Positions 8,148 through 16,297 are shown, numbered from the stretch's first letter. The stretch is 64,000 nt of DNA from Streptantibioticus_C sp963761325 (GCA_963761325.1 CAVXGZ010000001.1:1302001-1366000); one strand, 5' to 3'. Notes: generated by a model from the letters alone, not told the origin. Program-made: numbers and translations.

Positions 8148-8750
8148 GTGAACAAGGCGCAGCTCGTAGAAGCGATTGCCGACAAGGTCGGTGGGCGGCA
8201 GCAGGCCGCCGAAGCGGTCGACGCGGTTCTTGACGCGATCGTCCGCGCGGTCGTCACCGGCGACCGGGTCTCGGTCACCGGTTTTGGTTCGTTCGAGAAG
8301 GTCGACCGGCCGGCGCGTTACGCACGCAACCCGCAGACCGGTGAGCGGGTCCGGGTCAAGAAGACCTCGGTGCCGCGCTTCCGCGCCGGGCAGGGCTTCA
8401 AGGACCTGGTCAGCGGCACCAAGAAGCTGCCACGGGGCGGCGAGGTGGCGGTCAAGAAGGCGCCGAAGGGCAGCCTGAGCGGCGGCGTCACCGCCAAGGC
8501 GACGACCAAGAAGGCGACCGCGAAGAAGGCCGCGGCGAAGAAGGCCACCGCCGCCAAGAAGGCGGTAGCGAAGAAGGCCGCCGCCAAGAAGACCACGGCG
8601 AAGAAGACCACCGCCAAGTCGGCGGCGAAGAAGAGCACCACCAAGAAGGCCACCGCCAAGAAGGCGCCGGCCAAGCGCACCTCCGCCAAGCGGGCTCCGG
8701 CCCGGCGGGCCACCGCCCGCAAGACCGCCAAGCGCGCGGCGAGGAAGTAA
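8148..8750 (+). CDS. hupS: HU-like nucleoid protein with long Lys/Ala tail
   Basis: 200 residues. Residues 1-~95 are a complete HU/IHF fold (MNKAQLVEAIADKVGG..., VSVTGFGSFEKVDRPARYARNPQTGE, RFRAGQGFKDLV). Residues ~100-200 are a Lys/Ala/Thr tail made of repeated KKATAKK/KKAAAKK units, like histone H1 tails. This two-part layout is that of HupS, the sporulation-associated HU paralogue of Streptomyces, and of mycobacterial HupB. It bends and compacts DNA; the tail adds non-specific binding. GTG start with AAGGGGAAGAC upstream. Confidence 0.93.
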   Translation: MNKAQLVEAIADKVGGRQQAAEAVDAVLDAIVRAVVTGDRVSVTGFGSFEKVDRPARYARNPQTGERVRVKKTSVPRFRAGQGFKDLVSGTKKLPRGGEVAVKKAPKGSLSGGVTAKATTKKATAKKAAAKKATAAKKAVAKKAAAKKTTAKKTTAKSAAKKSTTKKATAKKAPAKRTSAKRAPARRATARKTAKRAARK

Positions 8751-8785
8751 GCGGGCCGGGCCGATCGCGGTCAGCCGCACCGCGA

Positions 8786-8816
8786 GGGCCGGGTTCCCCG
8801 CCGGGGTTCCCGGCCC
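8786..8816. terminator. Hairpin between convergent genes
   Basis: GGGCCGGG/CCCGGCCC with inner CCCC/GGGG and an internal TT-TT bulge, between hupS and the opposing small gene. No U-tract, so it may end transcription from both sides in a factor-assisted way. Confidence 0.55.
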
Positions 8817-8822
8817 GCGCGC

Positions 8823-9053
8823 TTAACCGGCCACGCCCTCCTCGGGGTCGTCGAAGGTCTGCAGGGTCACGAAGACCACCCGCCGCTCCGCGCCCTCGCC
8901 GGCGGTCCGGATCCGTACCCGCTGCCCGACCCGCAGCAGCCGCAGCCCCCCGGCGTCGAACGCCGCCGCGTCGAACGGCAGCGGCGTGCCGTCGTCGAGC
9001 AGCACGCTGCCGCACCGGGTCGCGGGGTCGTAGGTGTACGAGGTCGCCTGCAT
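8823..9053 (-). CDS. Small OB-fold/cold-shock-like protein
   Basis: 76 residues, start MQATSYTYDPATRCGSVLLDDGTPLPFDAAAFDAGG and later LRVGQRVRIRTAG. The alternation of strands, GSVLLDDG near the N-terminus and LRxGQRVR resemble the small cold-shock-like OB domains of actinobacteria, but the RNP1 and RNP2 aromatic motifs of true CspA are not evident. Function unknown. It faces hupS across a hairpin. Codon bias supports it as a real gene. Confidence 0.7.
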   Translation of the reverse strand: MQATSYTYDPATRCGSVLLDDGTPLPFDAAAFDAGGLRLLRVGQRVRIRTAGEGAERRVVFVTLQTFDDPEEGVAG

Positions 9054-9084
9054 ACGCCGAGCCTATCCAAACCGCCCGCCCCCG

Positions 9085-9510
9085 CCCGGGGCCGCCCGCC
9101 CCCGCCCCGTTCGCCCCGTGTCCCGCGCGCCCGCGCCCGCCCCGTGTCCCGTGCGCTCCGCCTGCCCCGTGTCCCGTGCGCTCCGCCTGCCCCGTGCCCG
9201 CCGCGCTCTGTCCGCCCCGTTCAGTGGTTCGGTCGCTCGGTGCCCGGCATGCTCCGTCCGGCGCCCACGCCGCCCCGTGTCCGGCCCGCCCCGTCCGCCC
9301 CGTTCAGCGCTCACGCCGTCTGCCCCGTTCAGCCGCCCCGTGCCCCGGCTGCCCCGTCGCCCCGTTGTCCGGCCGCCCCGTTCAGCGCCCCGTCAACCCC
9401 GTGCGACACGCGCCCCGTCCTGCCCCGTTCCCCCGTGCCCGGGTACGCCCCGTCCGACGGCTCCGTTCGACCGCCCCGTCCGCCCGTCCGGTGCGCATCC
9501 GCCCCGTCAG
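9085..9510. repeat. Non-coding stretch packed with CCCCGT words
   Basis: About 20 copies of CCCCGT (mostly GCCCCGT) on the plus strand in roughly 425 bases, irregularly spaced about 10-30 bases apart, with short related units such as CCCGTGTCCCGTGCG repeated. No codon-biased ORF runs through it. It lies between the OB-like gene and the end of cofC. The same word is frequent in other intergenic regions here. Confidence 0.7.
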
Positions 9511-10175
9511 CCCGTGCGCCGCCCCGCCCGGCCGGACAGCAGCGCGGCGGTGTGCGGGCCCACGCCCAGCGCGAGGGCGGCCGCCAGGTCTTCGGGGGTG
9601 TCCACGTCGTGCCGTACCGAGTCCACCCCGTGCGGTGGGATCTCCCGGGCACCGGAGGCGCGGTGGCGGGCCCGGGACGGCCCGCCGAAGGCCGGCGCCA
9701 GCGGCAGGCCGGGGCCGGCCGCCAGCAGCGTGGTGCCCAGCCCGGCCGCGTCCGCCAGGAACGCCCGGCCGCCCGCCGCGGCGGCGTCCAGCACCGAGGC
9801 CAGCTCGCCGGGGCGCAACGCGGGCAGGTCGGCGTTGAGCGCCGCCACCGGGGCACCCGGACGGCCGCGCCGCGCCTCCCGCACGCCGTGCGTCAGCGCC
9901 GCGTTGAGCCCGGCGGCGGGCGTGTCCGGGACGATCCGGGCGCCGAGCGCCGTCAGTTCGGCCGCCGCGAGCGGGTCGTCGGTCACCACGGTGACCGCCC
10001 GCACCGCCCGGCAGGCGAGCGCGGCGGCCACGGTGTCCTGCGCGAACGCCAGCGCCAGCCCAGGCCGCTCGCCGTCGCCCGCCGCCCGGGCGAGCCGGCT
10101 CTTGGCCAGTCGCAGCGGTTTGAGCGGTACCACGAGATCCCACACGGTGAAGCTGCCCACCGGCTTATTCTGCAC
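9507..10175 (-). CDS. cofC: 2-phospho-L-lactate guanylyltransferase
   Basis: 222 residues from the GTG at 10175 (MQNKPVGSFTVWDLVVPLKPLRLAKSRL). The N-terminal VVPLKPLRLAKSRLA is the nucleotide-binding signature of CofC, and VVTDDPLAA, NADLPALRPGEL and RHDVDTPEDL are further family marks. CofC activates 2-phospholactate (or the PEP-derived equivalent) with GTP in coenzyme F420 synthesis, common in actinobacteria. Longer starts exist upstream, but homology begins at this GTG. No other F420 gene is in the window. It is divergent from plsC. Confidence 0.9.
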   Translation of the reverse strand: MQNKPVGSFTVWDLVVPLKPLRLAKSRLARAAGDGERPGLALAFAQDTVAAALACRAVRAVTVVTDDPLAAAELTALGARIVPDTPAAGLNAALTHGVREARRGRPGAPVAALNADLPALRPGELASVLDAAAAGGRAFLADAAGLGTTLLAAGPGLPLAPAFGGPSRARHRASGAREIPPHGVDSVRHDVDTPEDLAAALALGVGPHTAALLSGRAGRRTG

Positions 10176-10354
10176 GCAGCCACAGCGCCCCCGCGCGCGA
10201 GCGGACGTTACGGTGTCCGTACGCGCCGGGCGGAGGCTTCTCGACAGACCGCGACCCCGGGGCCACACTTGTGCGGCTGTCGACAGGCCGCCGGTGCCCG
10301 AGGCGAACCCTGGTGGCAGCGCCGCACGAGCGCAAGATCGAGGAGGATGTCCTG

Positions 10355-11089
10355 GTGTCCCGCCGCAGAATCGGCTTCTGGTACCGCATGGCCGCCGTCA
10401 TCGCGAAGCCGCCGCTCATTGCCCTGTTCAAGCGGGACTGGCGCGGAATGGAGAACATTCCGGCCGAGGGCGGATTCCTCACCGCCGTGAATCACAACTC
10501 GCACATCGACCCGCTGTGCTACGCGCATTTCCAGTACAACACCGGACGGGTCCCGCGCTTCTTGGCGAAGGATCCGCTGTTCAAGCCGTTCATCGTCGGT
10601 TCCTTCATGCGCAACACCGGCCAGATTCCGGTTTTCCGGGCGACCGCTGACGCCGCCGAGGCGTTCCGCGCCGCGGTGTCCGCCGTCAACGCCGGCGAGT
10701 GCGTCGTCTTCTACCCGGAGGGCACCCTCACCCGGGACCCCGCGCAGTGGCCGATGGTCGGCAAGACCGGGGTGGCCCGGGTGGCGCTGATGACCAAGGC
10801 GCCGGTCATCCCGATCGCCCAGTGGGGCGCCAACGAGGTCCTGCCCCCGTACACCAGGAAGCCGAAGATCTTCCCGCGCAAGACGCACCACGTCCTGGTC
10901 GGGCAGCCGGTCGACCTGGCGCGGTTCTACGGCCAGGAGCAGACCGCGGAGCTGCTGCGCACCGTGACCGAGGTCATCATGGACGCGGTGACCGACCTGG
11001 TCGCCGAAGTGCGCGGCGAACCCGCTCCGGCGGAACGGTTCGATCCGCGCAAGCACAAAGGGATCAACCGCAAAGGGATCGTCAAGTGA
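10355..11089 (+). CDS. plsC: 1-acyl-sn-glycerol-3-phosphate acyltransferase
   Basis: 244 residues from a GTG at 10355, chosen because AGGAGG lies eight bases upstream. Acyltransferase block I is NHNSHID (46-52) with catalytic His47/Asp52; block III is YPEGT (120-124). It acylates lysophosphatidate to phosphatidate at the membrane. Its stop overlaps the gpsA start (GTGA), so glycerol-3-phosphate supply and acylation are coupled in one operon. Confidence 0.92.
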   Translation: MSRRRIGFWYRMAAVIAKPPLIALFKRDWRGMENIPAEGGFLTAVNHNSHIDPLCYAHFQYNTGRVPRFLAKDPLFKPFIVGSFMRNTGQIPVFRATADAAEAFRAAVSAVNAGECVVFYPEGTLTRDPAQWPMVGKTGVARVALMTKAPVIPIAQWGANEVLPPYTRKPKIFPRKTHHVLVGQPVDLARFYGQEQTAELLRTVTEVIMDAVTDLVAEVRGEPAPAERFDPRKHKGINRKGIVK

Positions 11090-12090
11090 CAACGCGTTGC
11101 GCGGTATACAGTGCCGGCTCCTGGGGAACGGCGCTGGCCATGGTGCTCGCCGACGCCGGGTGCGAGGTGACCCTCTGGGGCCGCCGGGCCGCTGTGGCCG
11201 ATGCGATCAACACCACCCGCGTCAACCCCGACTACCTGCCGGGCATCGAACTGCCCCCCGGGGTACGGGCCACCACCGATCCGGCCGAGGCCGCCAGGGA
11301 CGCCGAGTTGGTGTTCCTGGTCGTGCCGTCCCAGACGCTGCGCCGGCAGCTGGGCGAGTGGGCCGGGCTGCTGCCCTCCGACGCGGTGCTGGTCAGCTTG
11401 ATGAAGGGCGTCGAACTCGGCACCGCCAAGCGGATGAGCGAGGTCATCGGCGAGGTCGCCGGCGCCCCGTCCGACCGGGTCGCGGTGCTCACCGGTCCCA
11501 ACCTGGCCCGGGAGATCGCCGAACGCCAGCCGGCCGCCTGCGTGATCGCCTCGCCCGACGAGACGGTCGCCAAGCGGGTCCAGGCCGCCTGCCACACCGC
11601 CTACTTCCGCCCGTACACCAACACCGACGTGGTGGGCTGCGAACTCGGCGGCGCGGTCAAGAACGTGATCGGCCTGGCGGTCGGCATCGCGGACGGCATG
11701 GGGCTCGGCGACAACACCAAGGCGTCGCTGATCACCCGCGGCCTGGCGGAGACCACCCGGCTCGGCCTGGCGATGGGCGCCGACGCGCACACCTTCGCCG
11801 GGCTGGCCGGCCTGGGCGACCTGGTCGCCACCTGCTCCTCGCCGCTGTCGCGCAACCACACCTTCGGCATCAACCTGGGCCGCGGGATGACGCTGCAGGA
11901 GACGCTGGCGGTCACCAAGCAGGTGGCCGAGGGGGTCAAGTCCTGCGAGTCCGTGCTGGACCTGGCGCACCGGCACGGCGTCGAGATGCCGATCACCGAG
12001 ACGGTGGTGGACATCGTGCACGAGGGGAAATCCCCCCTGGTGGCCCTGAAGGAACTGATGTCGCGCTCGGCCAAGGCCGAGCGTCACTGA
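11086..12090 (+). CDS. gpsA: Glycerol-3-phosphate dehydrogenase (NAD(P)+)
   Basis: 334 residues, usual length. N-terminal Rossmann motif AGSWGTAL around residue 10-17, TGPNLAREIA in the middle, catalytic Lys192 in GGAVKNVIGLAVGI, and GLGDLVATCSSPLSRN. It makes glycerol-3-phosphate from dihydroxyacetone phosphate for phospholipids. GTG start overlaps plsC by four bases with AAAGGG upstream. Confidence 0.96.
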   Translation: MTTRCAVYSAGSWGTALAMVLADAGCEVTLWGRRAAVADAINTTRVNPDYLPGIELPPGVRATTDPAEAARDAELVFLVVPSQTLRRQLGEWAGLLPSDAVLVSLMKGVELGTAKRMSEVIGEVAGAPSDRVAVLTGPNLAREIAERQPAACVIASPDETVAKRVQAACHTAYFRPYTNTDVVGCELGGAVKNVIGLAVGIADGMGLGDNTKASLITRGLAETTRLGLAMGADAHTFAGLAGLGDLVATCSSPLSRNHTFGINLGRGMTLQETLAVTKQVAEGVKSCESVLDLAHRHGVEMPITETVVDIVHEGKSPLVALKELMSRSAKAERH

Positions 12091-12115
12091 CCTGCCGGGA
12101 ACCGCAGGGTAGGGT
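12087..12115 (+). promoter_or_regulatory. Likely ddl promoter, leaderless
   Basis: CTGACC (12087-12092), 17-base spacer, TAGGGT (12110-12115). The ATG of ddl is only nine bases after the -10 box and no ribosome site is present, which predicts an almost leaderless mRNA. Confidence 0.5.
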
Positions 12116-12124
12116 CTCAGCGAC

Positions 12125-13294
12125 ATGAGCGACATGCCTTCATCCCACAGCCCCGAGCCCACCCGCGACCACGGGCGCCGCAAGCCGCGGGTCGCTGTCG
12201 TCTTCGGCGGGCGCAGTTCCGAGCACGCCATCTCCGTGGTCACCGCCGGCGCCGTGCTGCGCGCCATCGACCGGGAGCGCTACGACGTACTGCCCATCGG
12301 CATCACCACCGACGGCCGCTGGGCGCTGACCGCCGACGCCCCGGACCGGATGGCGATCACGGAGCGCGCCCTGCCCTCGGTCGAGCAGTTGGCCGAGTCG
12401 CTGGAGGGCACCGTGGTGCTGCCCGTCGACCCGGCGAGCCGCGAGGTGGTCTACAACGAGCCGGGCGCGGTGCCCAAGGTGCTCGGCGACGTGGACGTGG
12501 TCTTCCCGGTGCTGCACGGCCCGTACGGGGAGGACGGCACGCTGCAGGGCCTGCTGGAGATGTCCGGCGTGCCGTACGTCGGCGCCGGGGTGCTGGCCTC
12601 GGCGGTCGGCATGGACAAGGAGTACATGAAGCGCGTCTTCACCTCCTTCGGGCTGCCGGTCGGTCCGTACGAGGTGATCCGGCCGCGCGAGTGGGAGCGG
12701 GACGCCTCCGCGGTACGGGCCAGGATCATGGGCTTCGCCGCCGAGCACGGCTGGCCGCTGTTCGTGAAGCCGGCCCGGGCCGGCTCCTCGATCGGGATCA
12801 CCAAGGTCGCGGATCCCGGCGGCCTGGACGAGGCGATCGAGCTCGCCCGGCGCCACGACCCCAAGGTGCTGGTCGAGTCGCTGCTGACCGGCCGGGAGAT
12901 CGAGTGCGGCGTGCTGGAGTTCGAGGACGGCCCGCGCGCCAGCGTCCCGGCCTGGATCCCGCCGGCCACCGGCTTCGACTTCTACGACTTCGAGGCCAAG
13001 TACATCGACTCCGCGGAGGGCGTGGTGCCCGCCCCGCTCACCGACGAGGAGACCGCCGAGGTGCAGCGGCTGGCGGTCGCGGCGTTCGAGGCGGCCTCCT
13101 GCGAGGGGCTGGTGCGCGCGGACTTCTTCCTCACCGACGAGGGCGGGTTCGTGATCAACGAGATCAACACCATGCCCGGCTTCACGCCCATCTCGATGTA
13201 CCCGCGGATGTGGCAGGCCAGCGGCGTCGGCTACCGGGAACTGGTCGACCGGCTGCTGCAGGCCGCGCTGAACCGTTCCACCGGCCTGCGCTGA
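12125..13294 (+). CDS. ddl: D-alanine--D-alanine ligase
   Basis: 389 residues, ATP-grasp enzyme that joins two D-alanines for the peptidoglycan stem peptide. Motifs: FGGRSSEHAISV at the N-terminus, HGPYGEDGTLQGLLEMSGVPYVG, LFVKPARAGSSIGI, and the metal/active site segment NEINTMPGFTPISMYP near the C-terminus. The motif set is that of an ordinary Ddl. Likely has its own promoter although close behind gpsA. Confidence 0.96.
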   Translation: MSDMPSSHSPEPTRDHGRRKPRVAVVFGGRSSEHAISVVTAGAVLRAIDRERYDVLPIGITTDGRWALTADAPDRMAITERALPSVEQLAESLEGTVVLPVDPASREVVYNEPGAVPKVLGDVDVVFPVLHGPYGEDGTLQGLLEMSGVPYVGAGVLASAVGMDKEYMKRVFTSFGLPVGPYEVIRPREWERDASAVRARIMGFAAEHGWPLFVKPARAGSSIGITKVADPGGLDEAIELARRHDPKVLVESLLTGREIECGVLEFEDGPRASVPAWIPPATGFDFYDFEAKYIDSAEGVVPAPLTDEETAEVQRLAVAAFEAASCEGLVRADFFLTDEGGFVINEINTMPGFTPISMYPRMWQASGVGYRELVDRLLQAALNRSTGLR

Positions 13295-13308
13295 CCCGCC
13301 GGGCCCGG

Positions 13309-13851
13309 TCAGTCGAGCGTTGCCGGAACGGTCCTGCGGATCGCCGCGGCCAGGTCGGTCAGCCCGCTGACGTCCCCGTACGGGCCGGCGTACCTGCGCG
13401 GGATCGTCACCTCGACGAACGCCGCCCGGGACGCGGTCACGCACCGCACGTCCCCGTCGGACAGCTTGGTCGGCACCCAGCTCACCCCGTCGACCTCCAC
13501 GGCGGCCGTCGTGGGGTTGTAGTGTGCGTTGCCAGGCGTGAGCACGTCAGGCCGTGGCACACCGCAGCGCAGCACGACCGCGGGGGACCCCCAGGCGGCC
13601 GTGTAGTCCGAGACGGGGCGGGCGGTCGTCCTGGCCTGGCCTTCCATCTTTCCGGGCAGCACGCGGTGCAGGGCGCGGCACAGCTTCGCCGCGGCGGCGT
13701 CCGGACGCGGAACGGCGACGCTTCCCGTTCCGCCGCCGAACGAGCAGCCCGCGAGGGCGAGCAGGCACAGCGCCACGGAGGGGACCAGCGGGCGGAACGG
13801 GAAGCGCCGAGAGGAGTGCCGAGGGGAGCACCGAGGAGGAATTGAGCTCAC
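13309..13851 (-). CDS. DUF3515 lipoprotein
   Basis: 180 residues. N-terminus is basic, then a hydrophobic segment PSVALCLLALAGC with a lipobox ending at Cys36, so it is probably a membrane-anchored lipoprotein. The rest (AAKLCRALHRVLPG, PAVVLRCGVPRPDVLTPG, VDGVSWVPTKLSDGDVRCVTASR) is the DUF3515 pattern of actinobacteria. Function unknown. Convergent with ddl, with only 14 bases between stops. Confidence 0.88.
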   Translation of the reverse strand: MSSIPPRCSPRHSSRRFPFRPLVPSVALCLLALAGCSFGGGTGSVAVPRPDAAAAKLCRALHRVLPGKMEGQARTTARPVSDYTAAWGSPAVVLRCGVPRPDVLTPGNAHYNPTTAAVEVDGVSWVPTKLSDGDVRCVTASRAAFVEVTIPRRYAGPYGDVSGLTDLAAAIRRTVPATLD

Positions 13852-13870
13852 CGGCCGAGCATAGGCGGGG

Positions 13871-14063
13871 CTAGGGCGTGTCTTGTGGATCGGGGTGGAT
13901 CAGGGAGCGGGGTCTGGTGCGGTGCAGCGCAAGGCGCCGGAGCGTCCCGATAGTGGGTTTTATCGGGGCCCCGTCGCGCCAGCGGCTGATGTCACAGCGG
14001 CAACGCGGCGGGGTGCCGTGCCAGGCGTCGCGAGCCCGCCAAGATCCGCAAGACACGCCCTAG
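13871..14063. mobile_element. MITE-like element with terminal inverted repeats
   Basis: A 193-base block flanked by CTAG at both ends. The left end GGCGTGTCTTGTGGATC and the right end, read in reverse complement, GGCGTGTCTTGCGGATC match at 16 of 17 bases. CTAG on both sides looks like a 4-base target duplication, as made by some IS5-family transposases. Inside is a second hairpin, CCCGATA-N8-TATCGGG (13946-13967). No transposase fragment is recognisable, so it would be mobilised in trans. Its right CTAG supplies the stop codon of the AsnC-type gene. The two ~60-residue open frames across it are symmetric by-products of the inverted repeats. Confidence 0.8.
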
Positions 14064-14293
14064 ATGTGCACCACCGGGCAGGTCAGGGTGCGGGTGATGC
14101 CGTCCACTTGCTGGACCTTGGCCACCACCATGTGGCCGAGCTGGTCGACGGTGTCCGCCTCGGCGCGGACGATCACGTCGTAGGGGCCGGTCACGTCCTC
14201 GGCCACCAGGACACCGGGAACCTTCGAGATCACCTCCGCGACGGTCGAGGCCTTGCCGACCTCGGTCTGGATCAGGATGTACGCCTGGACCAC
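14060..14293 (-). CDS. Stand-alone Lrp/AsnC ligand-binding (RAM) domain protein
   Basis: 77 residues, MVQAYILIQTEVGKASTVAEVISKVPGV...DVIVRAEADTVDQLG...GITRTLTCPVVHI. This is the alpha/beta amino-acid sensing domain of Lrp/AsnC regulators without the DNA-binding helix-turn-helix. Such short proteins assemble into rings and may tune full-length relatives or have other roles. The TAG stop lies within the right-hand CTAG of the MITE-like element. Confidence 0.9.
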   Translation of the reverse strand: MVQAYILIQTEVGKASTVAEVISKVPGVLVAEDVTGPYDVIVRAEADTVDQLGHMVVAKVQQVDGITRTLTCPVVHI

Positions 14294-14437
14294 GGAACCT
14301 CCACGGCGGCTACGAGGAGCATGGGGGAGTGGGAAAGGACGGCCACGTTACCGCGTAGTCGCACGGCACGGGGAGACCCCGGCACGCCCCGTGCGGCGTG
14401 CCGGGACTCCGGACGTGTGCTGAATTGACGCCGATCG

Positions 14438-14486
14438 ACACTTATTGCTGCTTATCACTGCTTACCTATTACCGATTATTGACGCG
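14438..14486 (+). promoter_or_regulatory. AT-rich segment upstream of thiL
   Basis: An unusually AT-rich 50-base stretch (ACTTATTGCTGCTTATCACT and CTATTACCGATTATTG) with CTGCTTA repeated in tandem at a ten-base step. It lies 75-120 bases before thiL and may hold the thiL promoter. No exact box pair was assigned. Confidence 0.4.
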
Positions 14487-14558
14487 GGTACGGTCCGGGA
14501 ACGGGCCGTCAGGGGCGAAGGGGACTGCGTTGCCAGCCTTGCTGAAGGAGCGAGTCGG

Positions 14559-15521
14559 ATGAAGGGCACCGTGGGTGAGTTGGGGGAGTTCGGACTCATC
14601 CGGGAGTTGACGTCCCGGCTCACCACCACCGAGGCGGTACGGCTCGGACCGGGCGACGACGCCGCGGTGGTCAGCGCGCCGGACCGCCGGGTGGTGGCCG
14701 GCACCGACGTCCTGCTGGAGGGGCGGCACTTCCGGCGTGACTGGTCGACCGCGTACGACGTCGGGCGCAAGGCCGCCGCGCAGAACCTCGCCGACATCGC
14801 GGCGATGGGCGCCGTGCCGACCGCGCTGCTGCTCGGCCTGGTGGTGCCTGCCGACCTGCCGGCGACCTGGCCGGTGGAGCTGATGGACGGGCTGCGCGAC
14901 GAGTGCCAGGTGGCGGGCGCCGCGGTGGTCGGCGGCGACGTGGTGCGCGGCGAGACCATCACGGTGGCGATCACGGCATTGGGCGACCTGGGCAACCGCG
15001 AACCGGTCACCAGATCGGGGGCCAGGCCCGGCGACGTGGTGGCGGTCACCGGCTGGCTCGGCTGGTCGGCGGCCGGCTACGCGGTGCTCTCCCGCGGCTT
15101 CCGCAGCCCGCGCGCCTTCGTCGAGGCGCACCGCAGGCCCGAGCCGCCGTACCACGCGGGGCCCGCCGCGGCGGATCTCGGGGCGAACGCGATGACCGAC
15201 GTCAGCGACGGCCTGGTGGCCGACCTCGGACACATCGCGGTGGCCAGCGGGGTGCGCATCGACGTGTACTCGGCCCGGATAGACGTGCCCGCCCAGATGC
15301 GCGACATCGGCAGCGCGGTCGGCGTCGACCCGATGCAGTGGGTGCTGACCGGCGGCGAGGACCACGCCCTGGTGGCCACCTTCCCGCCCGGCGTCAAACT
15401 CCCCGCCCGCTGGCGGGTGATCGGCGAGGTGCTGGCCGCCGGCGGGGCCGCGCCGCAGGTCACCGTGGACGGCGCCCCGTGGGACAAGGCCGGCGGCTGG
15501 GACCACTTCGGCGACGGCTGA
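14559..15521 (+). CDS. thiL: Thiamine-monophosphate kinase
   Basis: 320 residues from the ATG at 14559, chosen because GAAGGAG lies eight bases upstream; an in-frame start 38 codons earlier lacks support. Family motifs: LGPGDDAAVV at the N-terminus (ATP/Mg site), TDVLLEGRHFRRDW, AAQNLADIAAMGA, VGGDVVRG, MTDVSDGL and LTGGEDHALVATF. It phosphorylates thiamine monophosphate to the diphosphate, the last step of the pathway in the cytoplasm. Confidence 0.94.
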   Translation: MKGTVGELGEFGLIRELTSRLTTTEAVRLGPGDDAAVVSAPDRRVVAGTDVLLEGRHFRRDWSTAYDVGRKAAAQNLADIAAMGAVPTALLLGLVVPADLPATWPVELMDGLRDECQVAGAAVVGGDVVRGETITVAITALGDLGNREPVTRSGARPGDVVAVTGWLGWSAAGYAVLSRGFRSPRAFVEAHRRPEPPYHAGPAAADLGANAMTDVSDGLVADLGHIAVASGVRIDVYSARIDVPAQMRDIGSAVGVDPMQWVLTGGEDHALVATFPPGVKLPARWRVIGEVLAAGGAAPQVTVDGAPWDKAGGWDHFGDG

Positions 15522-15758
15522 CCGCCCGGGCCGCCCGGTACGGGGCCGCGGGGGCGCCGGAACGGGGCACTGCCGCGGGGTGTGGTGCCGCTGGGCGTGG
15601 CGCCGCGGGGTGCGCGACGGGGCGGCGCCGCCGGCCCGCGTCCGGCGGTCGGCGTCCGGCTGTCCGGGTCCGGCGGTTCGGCGGGTGCGCCGGAGCGCCG
15701 GACCCCGTCCCGTCACGGACCGCCCCGGGCCACGCCGCGGGGCGGTCGCGGGAACACG
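15522..15758. other. GC-rich intergenic region
   Basis: No ORF with coding bias. It contains several ACGGGGC and CCCCGT words, like other intergenic regions of this window. It separates thiL from the rpmB terminator. Confidence 0.5.
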
Positions 15759-15794
15759 AAAAACCGGTCCTACCCCGGAATCCGGGGGGACCGG
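15759..15794 (-). terminator. Intrinsic terminator of rpmB
   Basis: On the minus strand CCGGTCC/GGACCGG pairs outside an inner CCGGGG/CCCCGG stem, followed by TTTTT. It lies about 40 bases after rpmB and is a textbook terminator. Confidence 0.85.
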
Positions 15795-15836
15795 CCTTCA
15801 TAGCCGCTCGGCCGCGCTACGACGACACGTGGGACG

Positions 15837-16022
15837 TCAGCGCGAGACCTTGCCGGCCTTGATGCACGAGGTGCAGACATTGAGGCGCTTCGGCGTCCGA
15901 CCGACCACGGCACGGACCGTCTGGATGTTGGGGTTCCAACGACGGCGAGTACGGCGGTGCGAGTGCGAGATGTTGTTGCCGAAGCCCGGCCCCTTGCCGC
16001 AGACGTCGCAGTTGGCAGCCAC
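15837..16022 (-). CDS. rpmB: 50S ribosomal protein L28
   Basis: 61 residues, MAANCDVCGKGPGFGNNISHSHRRTRRRWNPN...LNVCTSCIKAGKV. Two CxxC pairs (CDVC and CTSC) mark the zinc-binding form of L28; streptomycetes often also have a zinc-free paralogue under Zur control, not seen here. Monocistronic, with its own terminator, divergent from the DAK-domain gene. Confidence 0.96.
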   Translation of the reverse strand: MAANCDVCGKGPGFGNNISHSHRRTRRRWNPNIQTVRAVVGRTPKRLNVCTSCIKAGKVSR

Positions 16023-16297
16023 GGGTCACTCCAAAGACTTCAGATGCACGTACGGTGGGATCCCACCCGGATCGAGGTCCGGGCCGGGAGGTAAGGCCCG
16101 ACCGGTGCCGGGCAACCGGAGCAGCATACAACGCCTGCTCGGGTAGGACGAAACTACCATGGTCGCCGCCCCGTCCCGGCCACGCGTCGGCGTCCCGAGC
16201 CCACCGGGACCGGCCGCCGCGGTCCACTAGGGTCACGGGAACGCCCCGCGCCCCGTCGCCCCGCGCGGGCACACCGTTCTCCCGGGGAGGAAATCCG

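Noticed and set aside
9085..9510. CRISPR array or direct-repeat satellite
   Set aside because: Only a 6-7 base word is shared, spacing is irregular and there are no constant-length spacers.
13871..14063. Two ~60-residue mirror-image ORFs inside the MITE-like element
   Set aside because: They share ends (…DPQDTP) because of the inverted repeats and match no transposase.
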